Source: an uncultured Flavobacteriia bacterium (GTDB lineage Bacteria; Bacteroidota; Bacteroidia; Flavobacteriales_D; Crocinitomicaceae). From it: 7,629 nt of DNA. The notes beneath the pieces were generated by a model. That model saw only the letters and a program-made list of their open reading frames with translations, did no database searches and was not told where the DNA came from. The stretch's first letter is position 1, and each line of letters starts with the position of its first letter. Below are positions 7,201 to 7,629 of the stretch, piece after piece. The DNA is taken from contig CAISOQ010000072.1 of the NCBI GenBank assembly GCA_903887095.1, forward strand, positions 1 through 7,629. The letters are read 5' to 3'. Both the position numbers and the translations under genes were made by a program.

Positions 7201-7629
7201 GTCTGGTGGTTTTTACATGGTTTATGTGAAGGATGGAAATAATTGTCCTGCAATTCATGTAATTAATGTTCAAGAACCTAATGCGTTGCAAATTAACTCA
7301 AATATTTTCAATGTTTCATGTGCTGGCGGAAATAACGGTGCAATAGACATCACAGTTACTGGAGGGGCAGGAAACAATGTTTATTCATGGAATAACCAAT
7401 CAGAGGTACAGGATTTATTTGACCTACAAGCTGGAGATTTTCAATTAACAGTTGAAGACCAAAATGGCTGTTCGATTTCTGAAAATTTCTCAGTATCGGA
7501 GCCTGCTGAACCGTTAGTGATTAATGCTGTTATTGCTGGAACTGATGTGCAATTGGGTACGATTGATGCAACCGTTACAGGCGGAACAGAACCATATTCT
7601 TACGGATGGTCAAATGGTCAAACAGCACA
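4277..7629 (+). CDS. SprB-repeat surface protein with signal peptide, PKD domain and tandem modules (3' end outside window)
   Basis: The frame is open without a stop from 4277 to the window end: 1117 complete codons, continuing outside. The N-terminus is a signal peptide (KRITHVAMAFFLGLMGARSQ) with likely cleavage near ARS-Q. ATG 4301 would remove eight residues, follows an A-rich stretch and is an equally good start. Residues about 30-213 form an aromatic, beta-rich domain I do not recognise (for example TYYYSGPGKVSSVRVYG, PLRVYIYSIDLAGRP, DDFAVGVTVMN). Residues about 215-302 are a PKD domain with YTWSFGDGS, NPSHAF and GQYNVSLTVT. From about residue 305 on there are SprB-type modules. In Flavobacterium johnsoniae SprB is a mobile surface adhesin used in gliding and is secreted by T9SS. 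By analogy this is probably a long cell-surface filament or adhesin, expected to end in a sorting domain downstream. Binding target and motility role are unknown. Confidence 0.9.
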   Translation, partial: MSNQIKNKMKRITHVAMAFFLGLMGARSQTSSCSDVNGYVSSKNTEGLGNFELVAGHEEKAAQTYYYSGPGKVSSVRVYGSFPGSGGVPLRVYIYSIDLAGRPKSELAYQDAIFWATDNDNGYITVSLPDGGTFVNDDFAVGVTVMNAYPWGNSFQLLYTGDGEGAGADLASLAGTSTGNNWTSAITNFDKDGDFYLVPEMTNFISPMIESASHCLAVSSAAVFNNASDFSKDTMFNRILANGYDGQEHLYTWSFGDGSLVSHLENPSHAFNVAGQYNVSLTVTIDGWSGACSNTYQFPVSVGLSATTASVIDATCNGNADGSMTALSSGGAMPYAYSIDGDHFQDLTVFSNLTAGTDTLYVKDALGCINTSIYTIHEPPAINFTTLSSTNANCGGTDGSILAAANGGVGTILYKLNSGAYQSSGTFSGLGAGTYTVSAKDANGCVSTNRVSVNNFGSPSLTLIGKSNISCHGSADGSIQLTSSGGTGVSQFSINGGTTYQSSATFSGLSAGTYAVMVKDAAGCSRGFNVTLSEPASIFFSATAVKETCAGSNDGQLLVQSISGGIGTFSYSLNGTSYQSNPQFSGLGDGNYTIYAKDAASCVVSNQFTIQAVQPVAAIFTTTDASCYNETDGMAQIVAAGGAGNYSYSLNDQDFQPSPLFSNLSAGNYDFTVRDDHNCLYTGQLAISQPTQISGSVTATNATCGNSNGALLAIVSGGSGSGYLYSLDGQSYNSTGSFTGLNAATYFISVKDGAGCTDVLSKTIVDANGPVINSIGFTDVACNDGNDGSIVVNSVTGGTGVLLYSINAQNWYASPSFTGLTAGSYTIYVKDANGCIGTETMVIQEPNPFAITKTVQNVTCHGGNNGSATIFAAGGSGALAYSVDNGQTFQSSNIFNGLTAGIYKVIVRDAAGCSSFIFMSVTEPTPVAFSSGVLNVTCHGSQNGSITLTASGGVGAYQYSIGGLNYQTSNIFNDLSGGFYMVYVKDGNNCPAIHVINVQEPNALQINSNIFNVSCAGGNNGAIDITVTGGAGNNVYSWNNQSEVQDLFDLQAGDFQLTVEDQNGCSISENFSVSEPAEPLVINAVIAGTDVQLGTIDATVTGGTEPYSYGWSNGQTA
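5189..7629 (+). repeat. Tandem array of ten SprB-type protein modules (77-78 residues each) plus a partial eleventh
   Basis: Each module reads roughly VxCxGxxDGSI, then SGGxGxxxYSIDGxxYQxSxxFxGLxAGTYTVxVKDAxGC, then a linker usually ending in EP. The first cysteine codons start at 5222, 5456, 5687, 5921, 6155, 6386, 6620, 6854, 7088 and 7319, so the period is always 231 or 234 bases. The second cysteines start at 5378, 5609, 5846, 6080, 6311, 6542, 6779, 7013, 7244 and 7469, always 50-53 residues after the first. Each of the ten modules has exactly these two cysteines, which suggests one disulfide per module. The modules have diverged well beyond simple DNA duplication. The eleventh begins near 7520 (TIDATVTGGTEPYSYGW) and lacks the first cysteine. 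Modules of this type match the Pfam SprB repeat pattern from memory. Confidence 0.88.

Noticed and set aside
5189..7629. CRISPR array or DNA-level tandem repeat as an explanation for the periodic region.
   Set aside because: The period of 231/234 bases is conserved at protein level only; there are no short identical repeats with spacers, and the reading frame is open throughout.

Overview
The window looks like a chromosomal piece of a Bacteroidota genome, most likely Flavobacteriales. The signs are a gliding-motility-associated (type B) C-terminal sorting domain of type IX secretion (T9SS) cargo, a giant SprB-repeat surface protein, a LolC/LolE-family permease of the form familiar from flavobacteria, AT-rich DNA, weak Shine-Dalgarno signals and a TAnnTTTG-type promoter box. 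The family-level placement is inference.

Layout, left to right. (1) 1-636 (+) is the 3' end of a large secreted surface protein with an Ig-like module and a T9SS type B sorting domain. (2) 666-2359 (-) is a LolC/LolE-family lipoprotein-transport permease. Its reading frame is broken by one missing base near 1771-1777, and its periplasmic part carries an extra segment of about 137 residues. (3) 2340-3650 (+) is a lipoprotein of the NamZ/DUF1343 (exo-beta-N-acetylmuramidase, GH171) family. (4) 3651-4132 (-) is purE, the class I N5-CAIR mutase of purine synthesis. One missing base in a four-G run at 3740-3743 scrambles its C-terminus. (5) 4277-7629 (+) is the first 1117 codons of a SprB-repeat surface protein: signal peptide, an unrecognised beta-rich domain, a PKD domain, then ten modules of 77-78 residues and the start of an eleventh. 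It runs off the window.

The genes do not form one pathway. Two secreted adhesin-like genes flank an envelope/housekeeping block. The permease and NamZ genes are head-to-head with essentially no gap, and the NamZ and purE genes are tail-to-tail with abutting stop codons once purE is corrected. purE and the SprB-repeat gene diverge from a 144-bp intergenic region.

No CRISPR array, tRNA, rRNA, insertion sequence, integrase or defence system is visible. No intergenic stretch exceeds 300 bases; the longest is 4133-4276. The points most worth a second look are the two matching single-base deficits in adjacent minus-strand genes, the insertion in the permease periplasmic domain, and the regular two-cysteine architecture of the SprB-like modules. 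I see no convincing novel multi-gene system.
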